Source of the DNA: Candidatus Methanogranum gryphiswaldense
GTDB lineage: Archaea > Thermoplasmatota > Thermoplasmata > Methanomassiliicoccales > Methanomethylophilaceae
DNA length: 64,000 nucleotides
Reading direction: 5' to 3'
Assembly (NCBI GenBank): GCA_019262145.1
Contig: CP076745.1
Span: 1,361,093 to 1,425,092, forward strand
The position numbers and the translations under genes were made by a program. The notes under the pieces are model-generated. The model had not been told where the DNA came from. It did not search any database and saw only the letters and a program-made list of their open reading frames with translations. Positions 25,946-33,725 of the stretch are shown here, one piece after another. Within the stretch, counting starts at the first letter, position 1. Every line of letters begins with the position of its first letter.

Positions 25946-26420
25946 TATCACCAAAATTAACACTTGCATTGAATTTAGGACGATTCGTTTGATACCATTT
26001 CGCTGCAAGAATACATGACTCTGTTCCATATGGGTTCATTGGATTAGGGTCCGAAAGTAACTGTTCAACCCCTTTCACAAATGATAAAAGCGTGGATCCG
26101 AAGGACCAGTTGTCCAATGTCTTGACACATACGTGTCCTCCGTCTTCCGGGATCATTATATTCGGATGGAAGATCGGTGTAAGCCAACGTGCTCTAGGCC
26201 GCTCATATGGATATTCCTGAGATATGGACATCATGAAAGAATGATCGCTTCTCATCTCATCCTCTGATATCCTAACAGAAATGTTTGACAGGCCGATACG
26301 TATCTCGATCGGAAACTGAACATCGTCTTTAACAAATGGTATCCTCAGATTCAGATAATCATTGAGGTCGTTGATCTCGTTGTTTATCCTCCTTATTAGG
26401 ACCGGCCTTACAAGCCCCAT
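25935..26420 (-). CDS. E2 ubiquitin-conjugating enzyme homologue
   Basis: This 161-aa protein has a complete UBC fold signature. YPYERPRARWLTPIFHPN (about 70-87) contains the HPN tripeptide, followed by GGHVCVKTLDNW with the catalytic cysteine at C98 and the conserved Trp at 105. LLSFVKGVEQLLSDPNPMNP (111-130) matches the E2 helix and the PNP turn. E2 enzymes receive the activated ubiquitin-like protein from E1 as a thioester and transfer it to lysines. E2s are rare in archaea outside a few lineages. The gene starts one base after the Ubl stop and overlaps the JAMM gene, so expression is coupled. Confidence 0.94.
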   Translation of the reverse strand: MGLVRPVLIRRINNEINDLNDYLNLRIPFVKDDVQFPIEIRIGLSNISVRISEDEMRSDHSFMMSISQEYPYERPRARWLTPIFHPNIMIPEDGGHVCVKTLDNWSFGSTLLSFVKGVEQLLSDPNPMNPYGTESCILAAKWYQTNRPKFNASVNFGDNDA

Positions 26421-26421
26421 A

Positions 26422-26664
26422 TCACATTCCGCCTTCTGGATCCGGGATCATTTCGATCACGTCATCCTCGGAAATATTGATCTCATTGACGGTCTGACTT
26501 TTGTTGAGTAGCTTGGAACCTTTCCTTAGAACATATGCTCCAGCATTCTTTCCCCAATATTCTGCTGCAGTATCGATGATATCTTCAACCGATTCGTATG
26601 ATTCCAACTCCATCCTTATCGAAGAATTGTTGAGCGTGTTAACCACAGTTATCCTTACTGTCAT
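26422..26664 (-). CDS. Ubiquitin-like protein with C-terminal Gly-Gly-Met
   Basis: This 80-aa beta-grasp protein aligns with ubiquitin in order and spacing: strand VRITVVNT, strand IRMELESY, helix SVEDIIDTAAEYWG, AYVLRKGSKLLNKSQTVNEI (compare ubiquitin RLIFAGKQLEDGRTLSDY), and EDDVIEMIPDPEGG. The Gly-Gly pair is at 78-79 with one extra Met80, so a protease must trim it before E1 activation, a job for the JAMM protein of the same operon. It is not a ThiS or MoaD type by context, as no thiamine or molybdopterin genes adjoin. Its ATG overlaps the E1 stop (ATGA) and its stop is one base from the E2 ATG. Confidence 0.92.
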   Translation of the reverse strand: MTVRITVVNTLNNSSIRMELESYESVEDIIDTAAEYWGKNAGAYVLRKGSKLLNKSQTVNEINISEDDVIEMIPDPEGGM

Positions 26665-27431
26665 TTAGATCCCCCATTATCATGATTTGGACAACAGGGA
26701 TCGATAGATAACTCATATGTATCCATGCTCCCGGTCTCTCCATTATAATACATGACGTTATGGATGCACATATCCTTTCTGCCAGATAATATCTTCATCG
26801 CTTCACGCACCTGTGCAGCCGCAATTATCGATGTGGTCGTTATCTCTGATGCTGTTTTAGGTTGGAATAACATGCCATTCCCCGTGCATGAGAAACGTTG
26901 ATCCAAGATCTGCATATGGCTGCAGTTCATCATACACTCCATGCACGCGGTATCTGATAGTATCACCTGTACCTTACCCCTGAATCCATCCGTCGCTCCG
27001 TCTATATATGGCACTTTGTGATATTTTGCATGGGAATTTACATGAAGCCTTGCAGAAATATTATCTAAACATCCAAAGATTATATCATAATCCCACGATT
27101 CAAGATCTTGGACCTTGGATACCACTGACGTCAAATTTACATCTGGATTTAACTCGGCTGCTCTTTTTACAAGAATGTTGGATTTGAGGGTGCCTTGATC
27201 ATCGGTGTCTCTAAAAAATAGGCAACGACTCAAGTTAGAAACTACGATCTGATCCATATCAACAACTGTAATATTACAAAATCCTGCCAAGGCCATGCAT
27301 TTTACTACCTCATTGCCTAATGCCCCGGCTCCTACGACCAAACATTTGGCATCATGCAACCTATCCACATCTAGCCAGCTTATACGTCTCATCCTATCAT
27401 AACGATCACTGTCATATTCCCTTACCCTCAT
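26661..27431 (-). CDS. E1-like ubiquitin-activating enzyme (ThiF/MoeB/UBA fold)
   Basis: This protein of about 256 aa adenylates the C-terminus of a ubiquitin-like protein. Using numbering from the upstream TTG (27440): nucleotide loop GAGALG 37-42, DMDQIVVSNLSR 61-72 with the arginine, K86, GCLDN 123-127 and R131. Zinc-site cysteines are CMEC (166-169) and a C-terminal CCPNH (249-253). A candidate catalytic cysteine sits at FSCTGNG (C185), followed by the TASEITTTSIIAAAQVREAM helix. No rhodanese domain is fused, unlike sulfur-transfer enzymes. I prefer the ATG at 27431. It heads the operon, and the short upstream region suggests a leaderless transcript. Confidence 0.92.
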   Translation of the reverse strand: MRVREYDSDRYDRMRRISWLDVDRLHDAKCLVVGAGALGNEVVKCMALAGFCNITVVDMDQIVVSNLSRCLFFRDTDDQGTLKSNILVKRAAELNPDVNLTSVVSKVQDLESWDYDIIFGCLDNISARLHVNSHAKYHKVPYIDGATDGFRGKVQVILSDTACMECMMNCSHMQILDQRFSCTGNGMLFQPKTASEITTTSIIAAAQVREAMKILSGRKDMCIHNVMYYNGETGSMDTYELSIDPCCPNHDNGGSK

Positions 27432-27484
27432 ACATGACAATGGTCATACCGCAATAATAATTTTAATACAGTGAAGACGATGAA

Positions 27485-27688
27485 GTGGCCATGGTCTCAC
27501 TTCCTGAACACGATCACTGCAAGAATTGCGGCGACCCTGTACCATTTGACATGGAATACTGCTGCATGGAATGCTACAATGAATATCAGAAGAGACAAAA
27601 AAAGGAAAAAAAGAAAGAAATGATGTTCTGGGGCATAGCCTGTCTCAGTGTAGTGGTGATAATCATTGTAGCATTACTGTTGAAGTAA
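27485..27688 (+). CDS. Small zinc-ribbon membrane protein (DUF2116-like)
   Basis: This 67-aa protein has an N-terminal treble-clef-like zinc site (HDHCKNCGDPVPFDMEYCCMECYNEY), then a lysine-rich linker and one C-terminal transmembrane helix (FWGIACLSVVVIIIVALLL). This is the layout of archaeal DUF2116. The zinc domain would face the cytoplasm. It is divergent from the E1 gene with only about 50 bp between, so the two may share regulation; functional connection is not shown. The start is GTG 27485 or ATG 27491. Its 3' end overlaps folP by 15 bp. Confidence 0.8.
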   Translation: MAMVSLPEHDHCKNCGDPVPFDMEYCCMECYNEYQKRQKKEKKKEMMFWGIACLSVVVIIIVALLLK

Positions 27689-28471
27689 TGCGTCCAGTGT
27701 TGACGAGACATCGTGAACACGTATTATATCGGCACCTGCCTTGGCCGCCAGCTTGGCAGCTTCCAAACTTGCATCATCACGACTGATTCCAGGGAATGCC
27801 TTTTCCAAGAATCTTTTTCTCGATGCTCCGACAAGAACAGGATATCCTCTCACAAGATGGGAACAATTCTGCAACAGTTGTAGACTTTGTTCATGTGTAA
27901 CGCCAAAACCTATGCCGGGATCTATGATTATGTTCTCTTTACGAACACCAGCCTCCAAAGCCGCTTCGATCCTGAATGTGAGGAAACGCTGAACTTCCGA
28001 TATTATGTCCCCTTTGAAAACATCTTCCGCCAGGGTCTTTGGGTTTCCGTGCATGTACATTATGACCACTGGAACCCCTGAAGATGCGGCAACTTCCAAC
28101 ATCCCCTCTCCCCTCAATCCAAAGACATCATTTATCATGGAAGCACCAGCATCGATACACGCCTCTGCCACCTCTGCTTTCATGGTATCTACAGATATTG
28201 GGACATCAGTCAGCCCGGAAAGTTCTCCGATCATTGGAAGTATCCTATCCAATTCCTCATCCGCACATACTGGATACGAACCGGGACGTGTCGACTCTCC
28301 ACCGATGTCAATTATATCGGCACCTTGATCGATCATTTCCAGGGCATGCGTCAAAGCATCAGCTGAATTCAAATATCTGCCCCCGTCCGAAAAAGAGTCG
28401 GGGGTGATATTCACTATTCCCATCATCAGTGGTCTGTGCCTCGAACGAGCCAAAGATTTCCAATCTGTCAT
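27674..28471 (-). CDS. folP: Dihydropteroate synthase
   Basis: This 265-aa TIM-barrel enzyme condenses p-aminobenzoate (or a derivative) with a pterin diphosphate. Signatures: MMGIVNITPDSFSDGG (residues about 16-31), DIIDIGGESTRPGS, PISVDTMKAEVAEACIDAGA, MINDVFGL, MYMHGNP, DPGIGFG, GASRKRFL and the C-terminal IIRVHDV. In archaea such enzymes serve folate or methanopterin synthesis; which applies here cannot be told. It lies 4 bp downstream of the LarA-HdrD fusion gene in the same direction and may be read from the same transcript. Confidence 0.93.
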   Translation of the reverse strand: MTDWKSLARSRHRPLMMGIVNITPDSFSDGGRYLNSADALTHALEMIDQGADIIDIGGESTRPGSYPVCADEELDRILPMIGELSGLTDVPISVDTMKAEVAEACIDAGASMINDVFGLRGEGMLEVAASSGVPVVIMYMHGNPKTLAEDVFKGDIISEVQRFLTFRIEAALEAGVRKENIIIDPGIGFGVTHEQSLQLLQNCSHLVRGYPVLVGASRKRFLEKAFPGISRDDASLEAAKLAAKAGADIIRVHDVSSTLDALLQQ

Positions 28472-28475
28472 CTTA

Positions 28476-30821
28476 TCACAGGTGGCTGTCTACCAATTCC
28501 ACAAGGTCTACAACCTCTACCTTCCTGTCACCTTTGGCAGATGCCAAGTTCGTCACACAGAAAGGACAGGTGGTAACGATGATATCCGCAAAGGATGCCT
28601 CATCGAGCCTAGAACCTGCAATGGCCATCGCTGTCTCTGGATAAGCGGCCCTTACTCCGCCACCTCCCCCGCAACAGTGACTTGTAGAACGGTTGTAGGC
28701 CATCTCCTTGAAATCCACCCCGGGGAATTTCTTTATTACCTCTCTCGGTGCGTCGTAGACATCGCAATGCCTTCCGAGATGACACGGATCGTGATATGTT
28801 ATCCTTCCCTTCAATGGTTTTAACTTCAGGTCCTGTTTGGCAAGGAACTCGGTCATGTGAAGGACCTCGAACGGCACATCAACATATTTTGGATATTCAT
28901 GCTTGAACATCCTGTAACACCCGGCACAGGACAGTATCAGTGTCTCTACGCCTTGTGCCTTTATGGCCTCGACGTTCTTCTGCATGAGTTTAGTTACCTC
29001 TGCCTGATCGACACCTACCCTTTGAAGAACAGACCCGCAACATACCTCATCCAATGTTGTATAGTCCACTCCTAACTTATCAAGTATCGAAATGGATGCG
29101 GCCGATGTCTTCTTCGATCTGTATGTGGCCGTACACCCGGCAAAGTAAGCATACTTAGCTTTGTGTGGCTTGCGGCCCAGCGTCTCTGCGACGGATTTCT
29201 TCTCATTGAATGGGTTACCATTAGAAAGAATACTGTCCACCATCGCCTTGTGCTTCGGAAGCATGTGGCCGTTCTTGACAAGGTCTGCACGGCATGTCTC
29301 AATAATATCCACGATGTTTACCTTGGAAGGACATCTTCTGACACAATCCGCACATGTTGTACATGTGTACATGTTCTCAACAACGGAATCATCGGCTTGT
29401 ATGTCTCCGTGCAGAAGACCATATGTGAGCACGATACGTCCTCTCGATAGTGCTGAATCCCATCCGATCGCTTTGAATGACGGGCACACGCTCTTGCAGA
29501 ATCCACACATCGTACATGTGTTGAGTGCGTTGGAAACCTCTTTGATCTTATCTGCTTTGAAATCCTTCATATGCTCTACCTTGGGTATTGTAACACTTCC
29601 GTCCATGAGTATTATGAATGTCGCATTCTTTTTCCATTTGAGTGCGGCCTTTACCGCTTCGTCAACAGATGAAAAAGGCGTAATATTTGCCGATCTTATT
29701 ATCTCTGGATCTAGGTCGGTGACCGCCCAGATATCAGCCCATGTAGCGATCTCCGCCATCTTTGCCGCTTTGTGATATCCTAGTTTGTATTCTGTATCAA
29801 GATTGTTCAATACATGTTTCGGATCCTTCGATGTGGACAATTGCTTCAGGAATGTAGAATGACCTATACCTTCCCTGCACTTTGACACCATTATGATCTT
29901 GCCGCCCTCTTTGAGAGCCCATTTTCCATTATCCAATGCCTTTTGTGACTGGTAAAGATCTACATCCATTGGATATGGTGCAACCGAAATGACAACATCC
30001 GCCTTTTCTGGAATGGGTACGCAGAACACATCTTGGGCCCACTCAACGGCCTGATCGAATGCGGGGTTTAAATCTCCGGATGCGACCTTGTAAATGTGCT
30101 GATGTCTATCCAACACCATCTGGATCGAGAATATTGCCTTCCCCTTGATCACTTCGAGTGCATCCATCATATCTTCGTGAACGGGATTGCCTTTAAGAAC
30201 CAATGATTGTGCCGACTTATTCATAGCAAGCTTATGATTCGCCTCGATGGTCTCATAAGAAGCGACTCCTGGAAGGAAAGATTTCCTTCCACCGGTGAAT
30301 CCTGCGAAGTAATGAGGTTCAACACTGGTTATTATGACCAGACGGTCAGCCTCGACCGCGATCTTATTGACGTTCATGGGAGTGCCGTTCTTTGACTGCC
30401 CCAGATATATGCACTCGGATTTCTTTGCGTCATGCGCTATTATACGGTCCTTGAGCTCTGGATACAAAGACCCAAAAACGAAGTCGTACTCCTCTTCGGT
30501 CATGTCTCTGTGAGTTCCCGTGGCCACGAGATATCTGGCCTTTTTGAGGTCCATCCTCTTGGAAAGTGCCTGAAGCACCTTTGCTGTAGGCGTAGGACGG
30601 GTCCCATCGTTGACGATGAACACAATATCCTTTCCGCCCTCGAGAAAACTCGTAAGTGAATCGTATCCAATAGGACTATCGATAGATCTGTTGATCACAT
30701 CATCAGCATTACCGCACTTGACATCCTTGGGATAGAATGTACCGATATAGGCTTCATCGGGAATCTCTGTCCTTTGAACACAATCCTTTCCGTATTTCAC
30801 GTCTACAATCATTGAGACCAA
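28476..30821 (-). CDS. LarA-type nickel racemase fused to HdrD/GlpC-like Fe-S oxidoreductase
   Basis: One 781-aa protein has two modules. Residues 1 to about 420 are LarA-like (DUF2088): NDGTRPTP (71-78), ATGTHR with His104, EPHYFAGFTGGRKSFLPG with Lys180, and His196 in EANHK. These match the residues that hold the nickel-pincer cofactor in lactate racemase. Residues about 430-781 contain two 4Fe-4S motifs (C436/439/442/446 and C487/490/493/497) and two CCG domains (C563, C594-595, C632/635; C680, C716-717, C752/755), as in HdrD, GlpC and LutA. The fusion suggests racemisation or dehydrogenation of a hydroxy acid joined to electron transfer. No larBCE genes are here. It is divergent from thiL. 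Confidence 0.9.
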   Translation of the reverse strand: MVSMIVDVKYGKDCVQRTEIPDEAYIGTFYPKDVKCGNADDVINRSIDSPIGYDSLTSFLEGGKDIVFIVNDGTRPTPTAKVLQALSKRMDLKKARYLVATGTHRDMTEEEYDFVFGSLYPELKDRIIAHDAKKSECIYLGQSKNGTPMNVNKIAVEADRLVIITSVEPHYFAGFTGGRKSFLPGVASYETIEANHKLAMNKSAQSLVLKGNPVHEDMMDALEVIKGKAIFSIQMVLDRHQHIYKVASGDLNPAFDQAVEWAQDVFCVPIPEKADVVISVAPYPMDVDLYQSQKALDNGKWALKEGGKIIMVSKCREGIGHSTFLKQLSTSKDPKHVLNNLDTEYKLGYHKAAKMAEIATWADIWAVTDLDPEIIRSANITPFSSVDEAVKAALKWKKNATFIILMDGSVTIPKVEHMKDFKADKIKEVSNALNTCTMCGFCKSVCPSFKAIGWDSALSRGRIVLTYGLLHGDIQADDSVVENMYTCTTCADCVRRCPSKVNIVDIIETCRADLVKNGHMLPKHKAMVDSILSNGNPFNEKKSVAETLGRKPHKAKYAYFAGCTATYRSKKTSAASISILDKLGVDYTTLDEVCCGSVLQRVGVDQAEVTKLMQKNVEAIKAQGVETLILSCAGCYRMFKHEYPKYVDVPFEVLHMTEFLAKQDLKLKPLKGRITYHDPCHLGRHCDVYDAPREVIKKFPGVDFKEMAYNRSTSHCCGGGGGVRAAYPETAMAIAGSRLDEASFADIIVTTCPFCVTNLASAKGDRKVEVVDLVELVDSHL

Positions 30822-30904
30822 ACACTGAATTACGCGACCGTATTAAAGCATATTTGCGCGTGATAGGAAATAGTATTTGAACAGCAATCACATTCAAAGG
30901 AACA

Positions 30905-31843
30905 ATGGTCTCTCTGAAAGATGTGGGTGAACGGACGCTTATCAGCAACATCAAGAAGATCATAAGACCTGCACCACAGATCGGACCCGGAGATGATGCG
31001 GCAGTAGTGAATATAACCGATAAGGTCGTAATTACGACAGATACTGTCACCATTGAGAGACACAAACCTCAGAACATGACGTGGGAACAGTTCGGATGGA
31101 CGGCCGCCGCGGTCAATCTCAGCGACATAGCCAGTATGGGAGCCAGACCAGTAGGGATACTTGCTGCACTGGTATTGCCTGAAGACATGGACGAGAACGA
31201 CCTTTATGACATCATGAGCGGAATGGATCAATGCGCCGAATTCTGCGATACATACATAGTGGGCGGCGATACCAAATTCGGACATGGATCCGTAACAGGT
31301 ACCGCTATCGGAACCCTTGATGGAAGAGCGCCCCTGATAAGGTCCGGAGCAAAACCAGGAGATATGATCGCTGTGACCGGAAATCTGGGATCTGCCGCTG
31401 CCGGATTCTATGCGATAGAGAACGACATCGATGACGAGGAAACAACCTTTGCCCTGCTTGTGCCTGTTCCCAGAGTGGATGAAGGGATGATGATGTCAAA
31501 ATCTGGTGCGGTAACCTCGTGCATGGATCTTTCAGACGGCCTTGCAGAAGCAGCCAGAGCTATATGCTCGGCTAGCCATGTAGGGATGGAGATACAGATG
31601 GAATTTCTCCCGGTACTACCTAACGTGGACGATATAGCATCCCAACTTCAAATGGACAGAAAGGACCTTATCCTATACTGGGGTGGGGACTACGAACTCC
31701 TGTTCACATTCAAAAAGGAAAAAATAACCGATCTTTACAAAGCCGGCCTCGCCTTCTCCATCATAGGAATGGTAACCAACGAGGATGGCCCGTACATATT
31801 GGAAGATGGCAAAAGGACAATGATGAAAAATGGCCAATATTAA
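30905..31843 (+). CDS. thiL: Thiamine-monophosphate kinase
   Basis: This 312-aa enzyme of the PurM-like fold phosphorylates thiamine monophosphate to thiamine diphosphate. It has IGPGDDAAVV near residue 27, TTDTVTIERHKPQNMTW, the DIASMGARPVG segment, IVGGDTKFG, and later SCMDLSDGLAEAARAIC and YWGGDYELLFT. The ATG at 30905 gives the usual length. Its 3' end overlaps amrS by 14 bp, so the genes are coupled. It is relevant to the nearby acetolactate synthases, which need thiamine diphosphate. Confidence 0.94.
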   Translation: MVSLKDVGERTLISNIKKIIRPAPQIGPGDDAAVVNITDKVVITTDTVTIERHKPQNMTWEQFGWTAAAVNLSDIASMGARPVGILAALVLPEDMDENDLYDIMSGMDQCAEFCDTYIVGGDTKFGHGSVTGTAIGTLDGRAPLIRSGAKPGDMIAVTGNLGSAAAGFYAIENDIDDEETTFALLVPVPRVDEGMMMSKSGAVTSCMDLSDGLAEAARAICSASHVGMEIQMEFLPVLPNVDDIASQLQMDRKDLILYWGGDYELLFTFKKEKITDLYKAGLAFSIIGMVTNEDGPYILEDGKRTMMKNGQY

Positions 31844-32843
31844 CCCAAGCATCGAGGCCAAATACTACCACCGCGACGGAGACATATATGTCTGTGACCT
31901 GTGCCCCCATAGGTGCAGGATACCTGTAGGCGGTCTGGGAAAATGCAATGCTAGGAAAGGCGAAGAGAATTTCCTTTCCGCTTACAGTTACGGCAGAGTA
32001 TCTTCGATATGTGTAGACCCAGTTGAGAAAAAACCACTTTACCACTTCTATCCTGGAAGCATGGTCTTTTCCATCGGAGGGATCGGATGCAACATGTCCT
32101 GTAAAAATTGTCAGAACTATGCGATATCACTCTCTCCCACCGGGAAAAAACGCACAACATACGAAGACCCAGAAGAGATAGTAGCACTCTGCAGAAAAGA
32201 AAAGATGGACGCTATTGCGTTCACATACAACGAACCCATGATCTGGTACGAATATATACTGGACATAATGAGGTGCGACCCAGATCTCAAATGCATTATC
32301 GTAAGTAACGGGTTAGTGAACGAAGAACCCCTCAGAGACCTTTGTAAAGTAAGCGATGCTATGAATATCGATATCAAAGGCTTCACCGATGAATTCTATA
32401 TGAAGATCTGCGGAGCACATTTGGAAGATGTGCTAAGATCTGTCAAAATAATATTCGAGGAAAAGGTCCATGTAGAATTGACCTATCTTGTGATACCGGG
32501 CCTTAATGACTCAAACAAAGAAGTAGAAAAATTCTGTATCTGGGTAAGGGATAATCTATCACCAAATGTACCTGTGCATTTCACAAGATTCCATCCCGAC
32601 TTCGAGATGCTAGATATACCGATCACACCGATAGAAACGGTATTGGAATGTCAGAATATCGCAGAGAACTGCGGATTGAATTATGCTTATGTCGGCAATG
32701 TAATTACAGATGATGCTTCTGACACTTATTGTCCGGAATGTGGAACTGCTGTGATAAAGCGCATAGGCTACTTGGTGAACATTGTAGCACTGGACGGCAT
32801 GAGATGCTCCTGCTGTAAGACCAAACTTCCCATCATACGCTGA
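31830..32843 (+). CDS. amrS: AmmeMemoRadiSam system radical SAM enzyme
   Basis: This 337-aa radical SAM protein is related to pyruvate formate-lyase activating enzymes. The cluster motif is GIGCNMSCKNCQNYAIS (CxxxCxxC, about residues 88-104). It is preceded by a cysteine-rich N-terminal segment CDLCPHRCRIPVGGLGKC, and the C-terminus carries two CxxC pairs (CPECG, CSCCKTK). This is the AmrS layout; its exact reaction is not established in general. The Memo and AMMECR1 partner genes are not in the window. It overlaps thiL by 14 bp and is convergent with the prepilin peptidase, overlapping by 11 bp. Confidence 0.9.
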   Translation: MANINPSIEAKYYHRDGDIYVCDLCPHRCRIPVGGLGKCNARKGEENFLSAYSYGRVSSICVDPVEKKPLYHFYPGSMVFSIGGIGCNMSCKNCQNYAISLSPTGKKRTTYEDPEEIVALCRKEKMDAIAFTYNEPMIWYEYILDIMRCDPDLKCIIVSNGLVNEEPLRDLCKVSDAMNIDIKGFTDEFYMKICGAHLEDVLRSVKIIFEEKVHVELTYLVIPGLNDSNKEVEKFCIWVRDNLSPNVPVHFTRFHPDFEMLDIPITPIETVLECQNIAENCGLNYAYVGNVITDDASDTYCPECGTAVIKRIGYLVNIVALDGMRCSCCKTKLPIIR

Positions 32844-33696
32844 CCAAGAATAGCGGATTTCCTACCAATACTAGTATGACCGCCACCAATGTCAAAGGTA
32901 TCATAAATGGCACCATAGGCGTCACCCATATCCTTGTATGCCCTGCATTCTCCAAACGATCGTATATGTCCTTTGGGTCGTCTGGCACATCACATTTTGC
33001 CAACTCTCCGTTTTCAAAATCATACATAGGCCAAACGTGAGAATTTCTTGCCTCTCCGATGTCCATCATATAACCAATTGCCATGCCTTTGCCCTTATCC
33101 CCCCTCAAAGAATTCAAAACAAGATAATAGACGCAAAGAAGGACCACTAAGAAAGCTCCGATGAAAAGAGAGGAGATCGCGAATGTGAATATGTCACTCA
33201 ACAAATTTCCGGGAACGGATATGACAGGTAAAAAGAACATACTGGGATATATGGGAAACAACATTGCCAGGCAGATCAAACATTTTGTATCGGCACCTCC
33301 CTGAAGTATGCCAAAAATGTACATCCCTGCGAAGACGATATAACTCAAAGGTACGGAAACCCATGCCACAAGATACGGATTGCCTAAACCGTACATATTA
33401 TACAAAGGCAAGATGAATAATATCGCCATGATGAAATAAAAGGGTACCAACAATTTATCAGAATCCACAAAAAGATCGATCAATATCATGAATGAACCTA
33501 TAGCCAGACAAATATATTCCCACCTAAGTTCATCCTCAATTATACACATGATCGTAAAGCCAATTATTCCGGCAGAACCCAGTATCATCCAATGTTCATC
33601 GGATACTTCACGTTCTTTCCAATCACTTATGCTTGCTGATACCATCACAACAAGCATTACTGCAAAAAGAACAAAAAATATCCAATCCGTTTCCAT
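32833..33696 (-). CDS. Type IV prepilin/preflagellin peptidase (A24 family, PibD/FlaK-like)
   Basis: This 287-aa polytopic membrane aspartic protease cleaves class III signal peptides of pilin-like proteins. The two catalytic aspartates are visible in SISDWKEREV (near residue 26) and LQGGADTKCLI (about residue 135, the GxxD motif). About seven to eight hydrophobic segments, and a cytosolic loop of about 60 residues before the last helix, fit archaeal members. No pilin or archaellum gene lies near, so its substrates are encoded elsewhere. Confidence 0.88.
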   Translation of the reverse strand: METDWIFFVLFAVMLVVMVSASISDWKEREVSDEHWMILGSAGIIGFTIMCIIEDELRWEYICLAIGSFMILIDLFVDSDKLLVPFYFIMAILFILPLYNMYGLGNPYLVAWVSVPLSYIVFAGMYIFGILQGGADTKCLICLAMLFPIYPSMFFLPVISVPGNLLSDIFTFAISSLFIGAFLVVLLCVYYLVLNSLRGDKGKGMAIGYMMDIGEARNSHVWPMYDFENGELAKCDVPDDPKDIYDRLENAGHTRIWVTPMVPFMIPLTLVAVILVLVGNPLFLVSV

Positions 33697-33725
33697 GTCT
33701 CTCCCCTACCCATCAATACCATTTT

